Both the position numbers and the translations under genes were made by a program. Positions 43,143 through 53,494 of a stretch of 64,000 nt of DNA are shown piece by piece. Below the pieces are notes generated by a model. That model was not told the DNA's origin and did not search any database. It saw nothing but the letters and a program-made list of their open reading frames with translations. The DNA is from Glaciozyma antarctica PI12 (Eukaryota; Basidiomycota; Microbotryomycetes; Kriegeriales; Camptobasidiaceae), in assembly GCA_002917775.1 (NCBI GenBank), contig KZ627149.1:804377-868376 (forward strand). The letters are read 5' to 3'. How positions within the stretch are numbered: the stretch's first letter is position 1; each line of letters starts with the position of its first letter.

Positions 43143-43643
43143 AAGCCCTCTCACCCATCGGAACCCTCCTCCCACACCACCTTCGGATCAGCATTTTCTT
43201 CAACGACATGGAGCGTCGACTGAGAAGGACTCGACGACTCCCCTTCCCCCTTCCCACCCACCATATACCCGAGCGCTTTCCTTCGGCCTCGACACCTCGC
43301 TTGCTACAGTATTCCATACCATCCCCTCTCCTTCGCACGACCTTCTCCTTCCCATCCCTTCCTCGTGCCTTGACTCCCAACTTGTTACTTCGTTACGCTA
43401 TCGTGTGCTAGCTCAAAGCATTTATTCCCCCCCGTTCTCGGTCCCCTTCAGTTTGAATAAACGTCGCATTCTCTCTCCCCTCCCTCGTCTCCCCCTTAGT
43501 CCCCCTGCTTGAAAAGAAGAAAAAGATCGCCATTCATGCATTCGAGAGAGTGACGAGAGCGGCGGGAGAAGCGAGCGAGTTCGTGAGCGAGCAGAGCGGC
43601 GAGGAAGTGTACAACGGTTTCGATTCAACAAGATGCGCCAGCA
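43143..43643. other. convergent intergenic region, CCCH gene / PPIL3
   Basis: About 500 bp between two stop codons; it should hold both 3' UTRs. A GAATAAA stretch near 43455 could serve as a plus-strand polyadenylation signal. No coding sequence is seen. Confidence 0.4.
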
Positions 43644-44883
43644 CTATCCCTGCTGCCTCTCGGCTATTGGATTCGCGTGAATCTCCACCTGCGTCCTCGT
43701 CGTCAGCTGGCATTCAGAACAGAGCTTCTTGAGCAGCTCACCCGCTCTAATCGAACCTCCTTCGTGGGCCGCATCTTCTCGTTCACCGGCACACGTTCCT
43801 GCGAAACAAGGTCAGCGGGAAGCACACTGTTTGAGGGTAAAGGACTCACTAGTGCGTCGAGCGTCGTGTCGGCTCCGTCGATTACTCTGCGAAGAGGAAG
43901 GGATCAGCTTCGTAGCTCGCTCGAGGCGGTTGCTGGACTTACCGTCCGAAAATCGTGTATTTGGTGTCAAGATGGGGTTGCTTGGCATCTGTGAGACTTC
44001 GCATTAGCTTGTATACTGGAGCTGGGGAGGAGTACGGACAAGTGATGAAGAACTGCGACCTGAAAGGGAGGAGCGAGGTCAGAATTGTGTGATCGTTTCC
44101 AGAAGCTGGTGGTACGCACTTGTTCGTGTCGGGACCTGAGTTGGCCATCGCAACAATCCCTCGCGCGTTGAACTGCGAGCGGAGACGAGTTAGCTCAGCG
44201 TCGCGTCCCTCGGTACTTGCGAGAACGACTGCGCCTCATCCTCCCTCCTCCGTCTCCCTCCTAAAGCTACCGAAGAACCCAATCCTCCTCGTCCGTAGTA
44301 CGACCACCTGCATACCCCGTTCCCCTCTCGCCTCAGAGCTCCTCACTTACCTTCAGCGTGGACCGCACCTCGTCCGCGAACGGCTTCCCCCAGATAGACT
44401 GTCCTCCCTTCCCTGCAACCGTACAATCGTCAGCTCCTCCTCTTTCAGTTCCTCCCCCGTCACCACGCACCTGTGCCCGTAGGATCTCCCGTCTGGATCA
44501 TAAACCCCTTGATGTTGCTGCCCGTCGCGGGGGTCAGCTCCGTCGCGCGCAGCGGACACGGCGAGCTCAAAAAAGCACGCACCGGTGGAAGAGGGTACCA
44601 TCGTACTGTCCCGAGGCGCAGAGCGCGAGGAAGTTCTGTGAGGAGGCGCGGTGAGCTCTCAGGCGATAGAGGTGGAGGAAGGGAGGCGGACTTCAGCGGT
44701 TTTGGGCACGGCTTCGCAGAAGACCTCGATCTGCGCTCGGGATGGTGAGCTTGCGGCGGCTGAGGAGCAGGCGAGTGACTTACCTTGAGCTCGCCGTGAC
44801 TGGTGTGGAGAGTCACAGACTGGGAGGGGAGGGAGGCGTCAGCAGACGATTGGAAGGCCCGGAGGCTGCATGGTGCTCACCAT
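43644..44883 (-). CDS. PPIL3: cyclophilin PPIL3-type peptidyl-prolyl isomerase
   Basis: Coding exon 1 is the ATG alone (44883-44881), followed by GTGAGC and a 61-nt intron (44820-44880, CTGAC, CCCAG), then SVTLHTSHGELK. Further exons give IEVFCEAVPKTAE, NFLALCASGQYDGTLFHR, NIKGFMIQTGDPTGTG, KGGQSIWGKPFADEV, NARGIVAMANSGPDTNKSQF, FITYAKQPHLDTKYTIFG, VIDGADTTLDAL and ERVPVNEKMRP, ending HANPIAERQQG at 43644. This is the small spliceosome-associated cyclophilin PPIL3. The active-site Arg (FHR), FMIQ and SQFFIT are present. About nine introns break a protein of roughly 165 residues, an extreme density. Retention of the first intron shifts the frame. Confidence 0.94.
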
Positions 44884-45024
44884 ACAAGCTACACGCTACG
44901 TTGGAGCTGGAACCTGGCTGAAGAACTTGGCTAAGGTGTTGGTTCAAGGACAAGAGAGCTGCCCGACTCGCTCGCCTTTCACTCCTCCCTCTCGGTCCAG
45001 TTTCCTGCTTTCGACAGGCAAACT
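44884..45024. promoter_or_regulatory. short divergent promoter, PPIL3 / PDP phosphatase
   Basis: 141 bp lie between the two start codons; both core promoters must overlap here. Confidence 0.45.
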
Positions 45025-47376
45025 ATGCCGCCAGCTCCACGACTGCGCCTTAGAAGACCTACACACGCGGCCTTCCTCCCTTCAGCTGTCCCCTCCAACC
45101 GCCGCACCCTCGCCAGTCCCGCCGCATCCCCTCCCCGCCGTCGCACCCTCTGGGACCTCAGCCTCATCGCAACCGTCGGCGCAGGAATCTCGGGCGTTCT
45201 ACTTTGGAAGCGCTCCAAGAGTACCGAATCTGGGATGGGAGAAGGAGAGCGATCTGCGTTCACGGTTCCGGTCCTGAGCCAGTGAGTCTCCGTTCATCGG
45301 GCGATGGAGGGGAGGTGGGGGCAGGACTTTGCTGGAGGAGGGTACGGGGATTGCTTCGAGAGTATTGGCTCTCTCAGTGGAGATGCGGAGCACGTTTTGT
45401 TAAGGGAAGGGCGCGATCTTGGAGCATCGTATAGGCGGCGGGGAAGCGTAGCTGATCGGCCTCCTCCTGCAGGACTGGCGCACCTGGGACCAAGACACTA
45501 TCGCTACTAAGTCAGAGCGAAACCAACCTCCGGCTTCGCGAGCACGAGGCGTCCTTCTCCGTCTCACGGCGCTCGAATCCCGTCTTTCGCTACGATACCA
45601 ACTCGCTCGCCAGCAACTCGCCCATCGAGGACGACAGCTGCTGCGTGATCCTCGAGCGTGACCAGGAGAGCAAGGTCCAAGGAGATTTGATGTTCTGGGG
45701 AGTCTTCGGTGAGTCCTCTCCCAGGAAAGCGCACGAGCGACGGCTGACGAGACCCGCTCCATCCAGACGGACATAGCGGCTGGCAGACCTCGCGACTCCT
45801 CTCCTCCACCCTCGTATCCTACGTCGCGCGAGAGCTCGACCTCGTCTTCCGCTCCTCCGCCCCCTACTCCTCCCTCCTCGCCTCCGTCGCTCCCAACGCC
45901 GTCGCCCCCTCCTCAGGCGGATTTTGGTCCATCTTCGGCTCTTCTCCTGCCAAAGGCGTAGAGCTAGACCTTTTCGACCCGATCCTCCAGACCGCCATCA
46001 AGAACTCGTTCTCCAAGTTGGATGCGGAGATCGTTCAGGGTCCTGTGCGATTGCTGGAGAAGCTGGAGCGGGAGGGCAAGGCAGGGAGGCCAGGGAAGGG
46101 CGAGGGAGGGATGTCGACGGACGAGACGGCTGCGCTGAATACGCTGCTGCCGGCGTTGAGCGGAAGCTGTGCGTTGTTGGCGTTCTTAGATGCTGGGAGA
46201 AACAAGTGAGCTCGCTCGTATCGGCGAAGTTGAAGACAGCTGCTGACGATCGCTCTCTCGCAGGCTACACGTTGCGTGTACGGGAGATTCTAGAGCTGTG
46301 ATGGGGACGTGGGAGCCAGGAGCGAGCGGGGGAGGCAAGTGGCGAGCTGAGGCGCTGAGCGAGGATCAAACGGGCAAGAACCCGAACGAGGTCAAGAGGT
46401 ACGTTGGCTCTCTTCCTCTCCTTCAGGATCGCTGCTGAGCATTCGCGGAAACAGGATGCAATCCGAGCATCCACCAGAGGAGGCCGAGACTGTCATCGCA
46501 CGAGGACGAGTGTTGGGTGGCTTGGAGCCTACGAGAGTGCGTTCTCGCTTTTCTCACGCTGGCCACCAGCTGACTTGACCTTCTCGATGTAGGCATTCGG
46601 AGACGCGCGGTACAAGTGGCAAGTCGGTCTTCAGGAGCGATTAGCAGCAGCCTTCCACGTTCGTCTCGTCCGTCGCTTATGAACGTGCGCATACTGACCT
46701 CAACCTTGCAGCCTGGCACTGTTCGCGGTCGACCGAAGAACTACGCCACTCCTCCCTACGTGACGGCCGTCCCCGAAGTCGTCACCGTCGACCTTTCCGC
46801 CGGCATCACTCCACCTCGAAAGTCCCTCGCCTCGTTCCTCCCCGTCTCCAGCTCCGCCGAACCCACTCCTCCACAAGCGACCCGTTTTATCGTCCTCGCC
46901 ACCGACGGACTCTACGACCGGCTCAACAACGACGAGATCGTCTCGCTCGTCGGCGCCCACCTCTCCGGCATCCGTGGCTCTCAGTCCCGCACTGCCGTCC
47001 TCTCCCACATCTCCGATTCTTCCGTCCTCCCGCCTTCGCACACGCATGCTCCGCGCCAGGAGCCGATGCGCGGAGAGGGGGACGTCTACACGTTCGAGGA
47101 CGGGAACTTGTCAACGCATTTGATTCGGAACGCGCTGGGAGGAGCGAAGAGGGAGCAGGTTTCGGTACTGCTGAGCATTCCGGCACCGTTGAGTCGGAGG
47201 TACAGGGACGATGTGAGTTGCTCGTTGTTTCGGGGGCTGCGAGCGAAGCTGATGCGTTTATTCAGATTACGGCGACGGTGATTTTGCTTGGAGACGTGGG
47301 AAGCTCGGGAGAGGGAGGAGTGGGAGGAGTTCATCGACGGGAGGATCTGGAGACGCCGGTCAAGGCGAAGCTGTAG
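45025..47376 (+). CDS. PTC5: pyruvate dehydrogenase phosphatase (PDP/Ptc5-like PP2C)
   Basis: Starts MPPAPRLRLRRPTHAAF, an Arg-rich mitochondrial presequence, with a hydrophobic segment LIATVGAGISGVLLW. After intron 1 come SRRSNPVFRYDTNSLASNSP and IEDDS, then PP2C motifs: MFWGVFDGHSGWQTSRLL (DGH), CALLAFLDAG, HVACTGDSRAVMGTW (GDS), LGGLEPTRAFGDARYKW and FIVLATDGLYDRLNNDEIV (metal-binding DG). It ends VILLGDVGSSGEGG..VKAKL at 47376. The enzyme dephosphorylates and reactivates the PDH E1 alpha subunit in mitochondria. Intron 1 (45282-45472, 191 nt) is long and contains a stretch reading like protein (GDCFESIGSLSGDAEHVLL) in another frame, a possible alternative exon. Confidence 0.88.
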
Positions 47377-47658
47377 TCGAGGCGTTATTGACGACGGTGC
47401 GGGTTTCGAGATTCTCTTGGCTGCTTACTGCTGGCTCTTCATTCTCCTCTGCGTCAGGAATCGCATCCGCTGCTTCTGAACGCCCGATAATCACGTTCGC
47501 GCAAGCTCTCCTTTCAAGCTCTCCTCCCGCCATCGTACCTGCGTTCCTTTGCGACCCACTTCCCCCTTCCAGCCCCGTGACTGCCGCCGCCGGAAGTTTG
47601 GATTCCGCGTGCCGACACCCCCACGCTGCGCGTCTCGCTCTCTTGCTCGAACGCCCTC

Positions 47659-49222
47659 ATGTCTCTCCAAGCCCTGCTCAACCGCGCAACTGCCTCGAAT
47701 GTGGCTCCAGGCATCGTCGCTCTCGCCTTCGACCGCGTTGGCGCCACCGCGAGCGCCGCTTCCGGCGTGCGCAACGTCGCGACTCAGGAACCGATGACCG
47801 TCCACACCACCTGCTGGATGGCGTCCAAATCAAAGGCGGTAGCTTCAATGGCAGCTCTGATCTTGGCGGAGAAGAACGCGTTCGACCTGCATTCGCACGA
47901 CGAGCTGGTCAAGATCCTCCCCGAGCTGGAGCTGGGGAACGGGAGACGGATCAGCACGCTCTTCGACGGCAAAGACGAGCAGGGGAACTGGATCTTCAAA
48001 GAGGCCAAGGTCGGAATCACGCTTCATCACCTCTTGACCCACACCAGCGGTTTGGGGTACGACTTCAACTCTGAAGAAGTCGCTTCCGTAGTGAGTGTCT
48101 CTCTCGAATTCTTTCGGAAACCGTTCTGAGCTTTTCCTCTACAGTACGAACCTCATGGGACTACCCCGCACATTGTCTCCGGCCTTACGAGCGCTTACGA
48201 CATTCCTCGCGTCTTCGAAGCCGGAACGCGCTGGTTGTGAGTCCGCTCCTGTTCTCTCCTGCGTTCACCGCTAATTCCTCTTCAGGTACGGCTGCTGTGC
48301 GTATTTCCGGACTTATTAGAACTGGCAGCGACTAATTATTCCACCCACAGCAACCGACTGGGTGGGTCGTTTCGTCGAGCGCGTTTCAGGCCTTTCCCTC
48401 CGCGAAGCCTACCAGACCCTCATCTTCACTCCTCTCGGCGTCCCAGCACACTCTCTCGATACCTTCCGAACGCCCGAGATGAACAACGACCGCGCACTTG
48501 TGCACCTCAAGACCGCAGACGGGTTCGTCCTCCCTCCGCAAGAGTTCGATACGCCGCAGCACGAAGGGTCTCCGCCGGAAGGAATGGCGACCTTTGCAAC
48601 CGCTCCTCTGCACGGGTAAATATCTGCTTGCGTTCATCCGAAGCAGCTTGCTGACTTGGGACGCAGAACCGTCGAAGGTTACGCCGCCTTCGCACGGTGC
48701 CTCCTCAACAAATCCGCCCCCTTTCCGTCCGGAACGCCCCTCCTTTCGCCTCAGATGTGGGAAGCAGCTTCCAGCGATGGGGTCGAATATTACGGACTCT
48801 CACTCCCCTCTCCTCTCGTACTAAAGAGCTCGAGCGCGTTCTTCGCGCATGATCTGGCGGTTTACTCGAAGGCGAAGAGCGGGGGAGCGAAGGGCGAGGG
48901 ATGCACGATGCTGCAGACGTGAGTATGCTTTTTTTTTGTAGCCGAACTGCTGCTGATGCGGACTGCAGTGCGTTCAACCGTGAAGAGGTACCGCTCTCGA
49001 TGCCTTCGCGCAGCGAGTTTCGCTAACCCTTCGAAGTCCCTCACAGGTCGATCGGCTGGAACGCTCGGCTGGTCCGGCCTCGGAAACTCGTACTTCTTTT
49101 CGGATCCCGTCGCTGGGGTCGGGGGAGTCATTATCGCGCAGTTCTTGCCGTGGATGGATCCGGGAGTTTATGAGCTTAGGGACGAGTTTGAGGCTTGGGT
49201 TTACGCGAACAAGAGGCAGTAG
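47659..49222 (+). CDS. beta-lactamase/transpeptidase-fold serine hydrolase
   Basis: Starts MSLQALLNRATASNVAPGIV. The S-x-x-K motif (CWMASKSKAVASM) supplies the catalytic Ser and Lys; TLHHLLTHTSGLGYDF is the usual family landmark, and the second motif reads RWLYGCSTDWVGRFVERVSG, keeping the Tyr but with GC in place of the common S/A-N. The third motif region is SAGTLGWSGLGNSYFF..FLPWMDPGVYELRD. This is the PF00144 group (EstB/LovD/LACTB-like esterases), not a drug-resistance lactamase. The exon at 48286-48296 is only 11 nt. A last intron from C|GTGAAG to CTCACAG restores AFNR|RSAGTLGW. Stop at 49222. Confidence 0.85.
48286..48296 (+). other. 11-nt microexon in the serine hydrolase gene
   Basis: Between TTCAG| and |GTGCGT the exon is GTACGGCTGCT. 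It adds Tyr-Gly-Cys and the shared codons, joining RWL to STDWVGR in frame, and supplies the Tyr of the second catalytic motif. Confidence 0.75.
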
Positions 49223-49367
49223 TGATGGTGGAGGAGATGAATTGGAATGTAAGAGGATGTTGAGCGAGAAAGGAGAGCAGGAACGCGTCGAAGAGCGCGA
49301 GTTGGTGCAGAACAGAACTGCGTTGCGAAGGAACGAAAACTCCCAATCTCTAAACTCTAGTTGACAT

Positions 49368-50335
49368 CTACGCCTTGGCTCCGAAGACCTTGACGCGGTC
49401 CTTGAGAGGGGCAAACTCCTTGGGTCCTGCGGCGGCCTCAATCTTTCCGAAGACCTGGCATCACGAAAGGCGTCAGTGCGTTGACCTCGCTCAAGCTCCC
49501 CTTCTCAACTCACGAGCTGCGCCTTGAGCTCCCAGCTTTCGGGAATACCCCACTCCTTTACGACGGCGGCGTCGATGAGAGGGTTGTAGTGCTGCGGAGA
49601 GAACGGGTTAGCGACGCTGAGACGAACGAGGGAGGAAGACGTACCTGGAGGTTAGCTCCGAGTCCTGCGTCCTCGAGGCCAGTCCAGAGAACGTAGGCGA
49701 GGATTCCGGAAGCGTGGCTGGAGGAAACCTCTCAGCAAACGGCAAAGAAGAGGAGGAAGGAACGCACTCGGCCCATTGAGGGAACTTGTCCGCGTACATG
49801 GCGATGTTCTTCTGCAGTCCAGCGACGGTATCCTTGTCCTCGAAAAGAAGGACAGTTCTAGAAGGACGCGTTGAGTCAGTTCCCGTTCACCGAGCTTACG
49901 TGTGGACCCCCACTCACCCGTACGCGCCCTGGAATCCGTTCAATCGCGCCTCGCTGGCGGGGTACGCCTCAGCAGGAACAATCGCCTTGATGGCGTCCTT
50001 TGCGAAGCCCCAGACCTAAATTTACTGCGTCAGCTAAGGCTTCACGGTGGCAGACGAAGTCAACACACCTTGGCGTGCTCCTCGCCGAGGAGAAGGACGG
50101 CGCGGGAAGATTGGCTGTTAAAAGAGGTCGGAGAGTGCTTGACAGCGCTGTTCACGATTTCGACAATAGCGGCGTCGGAGATGAAACTGGACGCGCTCAG
50201 CGCGTAGATGGAGCGACGGGCTTCGACGGCTTGCTGGAAGGAGGCGGACATGGTGTTGCGAGAGGAGGAGAAGGAGCGGGAGAGGGCGGGAGAGGAACAC
50301 TGAAGCAGGAGTTTGGGAAGAGAAAGAGACGCCAT
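49368..50335 (-). CDS. nitroreductase-family protein (Frm2/Hbn1-like)
   Basis: Start at 50335 (MASLSLPKLLLQCSSPALSR, which could be a mitochondrial presequence; an in-frame MSASFQQAVEARRSIYAL at residue 29 is an alternative cytosolic start). Family blocks: AIVEIVNSAVKHSPTSFNSQ, SSRAVLLLGEEHAKVW, VPAEAYPASEARLNGFQGAY, GTVLLFEDKDTV, FPQWAEHASGILAYVLWT, GLGANLQHYNPLIDAAV and PESWELKAQLVFGKIE, ending KVFGAKA at 49368. This is the fungal Frm2/Hbn1 branch of nitroreductases, linked in budding yeast to lipid signalling and oxidative stress; FMN binding is expected. Tail-to-tail with the serine hydrolase, 145 bp apart. Confidence 0.87.
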
Positions 50336-51007
50336 CGTTGAAGGAAGAAAACGCCTTCGCGGCCCACCCTACTCAGCTGCTGTTGACAGAGCACGGTAGG
50401 GGCGGCGGAAGCTGACAGGCAGAGTTGGGCAGAGCTGCCTAATCCGGCCCAGAGCAAGCTGAATCTCGAATCAGCAACGACAGCACCACGGCTGTGCAGC
50501 CAGAATTAGTCTTATACTCTTGAGTGGTGAGTCGTGGAAGGAAGGAGGAAAGAGAAAGATAAAGAGAAAAAAGCTCGGTCGAGCTCGCGGTGATGAATCT
50601 GCCGAGGAGCTGAGATTGAACTTTACCCCCAAGGGCTCAAGCCAACTCAGCTTTTCCGAGGGAGCGACGAGGGAACAGCTCCACACCACCCCAACCCTAC
50701 CCAAACCACAAACAAGGTACGCTAGAGTGAAGCTCAGCATCACAGCACCCGCTTCCCCTTTCGAACCGCACCTCTACGACGCGCACAGCCCGACCTTTGC
50801 TCGACCACCGCACAAAAGCACTTGCACGGTGACCAGACGCTCAAGCCGCTGGTGGCCAAGGCAGCGTGTTGACAAAAGTCTTGGGTGGGCGAGGTTACAG
50901 GGCTAGAGACGGTGGAGTAGAGAGCGGAAGAGGAGAAAGACAGCAGCAGCAACCAGCGCGACTTGAGAACCACGACTGATGGCTCTCCCCTCCCTCGCAG
51001 CGCAATC
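50336..51007. other. divergent intergenic region, nitroreductase / eIF3d
   Basis: About 670 bp between start codons. No conserved gene is seen; it presumably contains promoters and 5' UTRs. Confidence 0.4.
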
Positions 51008-53165
51008 ATGAGCCTCTCAGCTCTCATTGCTTCCATCGTGGACAACGACGGAGCCTTCGGACCCTCCGCCGACCACCTCCCTGCCCAGTTCAAGGAGTTT
51101 GTGCATCTCTCTCTCCCTTCCCTTTCTCCACTCACCTCAGGCGCACTCCGCAGCATCCCCTACGCCCCCTTCTCCAAGAACGACAAGCTTGGCCGCGTCG
51201 TCGACTGGAACCAAGCCGAGTCCTCGACTTCTGCCTCTGGACCGGCAGGACAGCCCGCGCGCCGCACGGGTGGAGGAGCAACGGGAGGAGCGCCCGCGGT
51301 GGGCAAGTACGGTCGCGAGCCCAAGGAGGCTTTCGGAGCTGGCAGTGCTGGAACGTTTGCGTACTTCCACGATGAGGACGAGGCGAGCTTCTCCCTTGTT
51401 GACGGAACGAAGGCGGCGAAGAGGGGTGGAGCGGGAGGTGCTGCTGGAGGAGGATTGACCAACCTCGGGCGGACGGGACAGTTCAACCGAGGTGGACGTG
51501 GAGGAGCGCGAGGAGCGCCTGCTGGACGCGGAGGAGCTGCGGGGTACGGACGTGGAGGCGCGCAGGGAGGACGCCAGGAGTACGGCCGAGGCGGAGCACG
51601 GGGTGGACGTGGAGGAGCGCAAGGTGGACGGTTCGGGTGGAAGGACTGGAACAAGGAGCAGAGGACGAGGGACGCCAGTGTTGTCATCGCGAGCGATTGG
51701 GTCGTGCTGGAGGAGATCGAGTTCTCGCGGCTGGCGAAGCTCAGGCTCGAGGTCGACACGGAGGAGCCCGAGACAATGTACGTTCCGTTCGCTTGTTGAG
51801 ACTGACGGAAGAGCATGAGCTGACGTATTCGACGTCGCAGCTCATCACACGGATTCCTCTACGAGTACGACAAGTCCTACGACCGAGTCAACACCAAGAC
51901 CGAGAAGCCTCTCCAGATCATCGACCGCATTCGCTACAACCCCACGACCTCCGACGATCCTGTTATCCAAGAGGTTCGTCACCGACTTTCTGGTGTATCG
52001 GGCGCAGCCAGCTGATCGTCTCCCCCTCAACAGCTCGCCTCCAAGGACAAGGCTCAGATCTTCGCGACCGACGCCATCCTCTCCATGCTCATGTGCACGA
52101 CGCGCTCCGTCTACCCTTGGGACATCGTCCTCACTCGCGAGGGCGACAAGCTCTTCATGGACAAGCGCGAAGGTGGACCTTTCGGTAAGCTCATCGCTCT
52201 CTGCTGCGCCTCGTCCGCTAACCTTCGCACGTAGACTACCCCTCGGTCAACGAGAACGCTTCCGACCCTCCCCTCGAGAACGAGAAGGACACGCTCAACT
52301 CTCCCTCGGCTCTCTCCCTCGAGGCGACCTACATCAACCAAAACTTCGCCTTCCAAGTTGTGCGCGAGGACACCGAGTCGCGCGTCGAGCTCGAGCACCC
52401 CAACCCCTTCTACTCGCCCGAAGAGACCGAGCCTCTCGCATCCTGCGCCTACCGATACCGCAAGTTCGACCTCAGCATCACCGAGGACGAGGACGTGCAG
52501 ATCATTGTGCGTACCGAGGTCGACTCGTTCGTCAAGGCGACCAACCCCAACGACGAGGATACGTTCATCACTGTCAAGACGCTCAACGAGTTCGACTCGC
52601 GTGCGCAGGGCAGTGGCGGAGCGCCCGACTGGAGGACCAAGCTCGATTCGCAGAGGGGAGCCGTCGTCGCGACCGAGATGAAGAACAACTCGAGCAAGCT
52701 CGCTCGTTGGGCCGTGCAGAGCATTCTTGCCGGAGCTGAGCAGATGAAGATGGGGTGAGTCGTCTGCGCTACTCGTTCCGCTCAGCAGCTGACGCCTCGA
52801 ACAGATACGTTTCGCGTGTGAACCCCCGCGACGCTTCCCGCCACACGATCCTCGGTACTCAGTGGTACAAGCCCCGCGACTTCGCGTCGCAGATGAACAT
52901 CAACCTCTCGAACGGATGGGGAGTCGTTCGCACCATCGCCGACCTGTGCCTCAAGCAGCCCGAGGGCAAGTACGTCCTCATGAAGGATCCCAACAAGGTG
53001 CGTCGCTTCTTTTTCCCTCCGTGTTCAAGAACATAGCTGATGGGCTTTACATTGCAGCCTGCTATCCGGCTGTACCGCGTGCCGTTCGATTCGTTCGAGC
53101 CGGTGGAGGAGATGGATGACCTCGACCTGGAGGTTGCTGGAGGATCCGAGGATGGCGGCTTGTAA
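51008..53165 (+). CDS. EIF3D: translation initiation factor eIF3 subunit d
   Basis: Starts [20 protein letters not shown]. Conserved eIF3d blocks are in order: [183 protein letters not shown] and [14 protein letters not shown], ending with an acidic tail at 53165. eIF3d carries the cap-binding fold of eIF3. Between residues about 150 and 215 lies a strongly RGG/GGAR-repeated stretch not typical of the human protein. The introns are short with CTGAC or CTAAC branch sites. Confidence 0.95.
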
Positions 53166-53494
53166 TCGTGACAAGCACTTCTAGTAGTTCACCATACACG
53201 CCGTGTTGCTCTCCCTGCTCGTTCCGAGTCCACAGTCTGGAGTTTGGAAGACGCAGCGCGAATCTCGATCAACGCCCTCTGGGTGGACAGCGAAAAAACG
53301 AGCCAGCTGCTTCGCTCTCAACTCATCACCCTCACTCCACCCGCACGACTCGCCTGGACAGACTCAGGAGGACCACAGGCTCAACCCAGGACCATTCACC
53401 CTTCGCCCAGCTCCCGCCAGAAGTGCACAGTTCGGGAATCGTCTCACTCCGAATCCGCGACCACCACCCCCTCTCTCCACGTCTCCCCAGCTAG
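53166..53494. other. intergenic region eIF3d / RRN3
   Basis: About 330 bp with no recognisable gene. It holds the eIF3d 3' UTR and the RRN3 promoter. Confidence 0.4.

Noticed and set aside
47659-49222. Antibiotic-resistance beta-lactamase
   Set aside because: It has introns and belongs to the broad PF00144 esterase/transpeptidase-fold group; nothing suggests drug resistance or transfer from bacteria.
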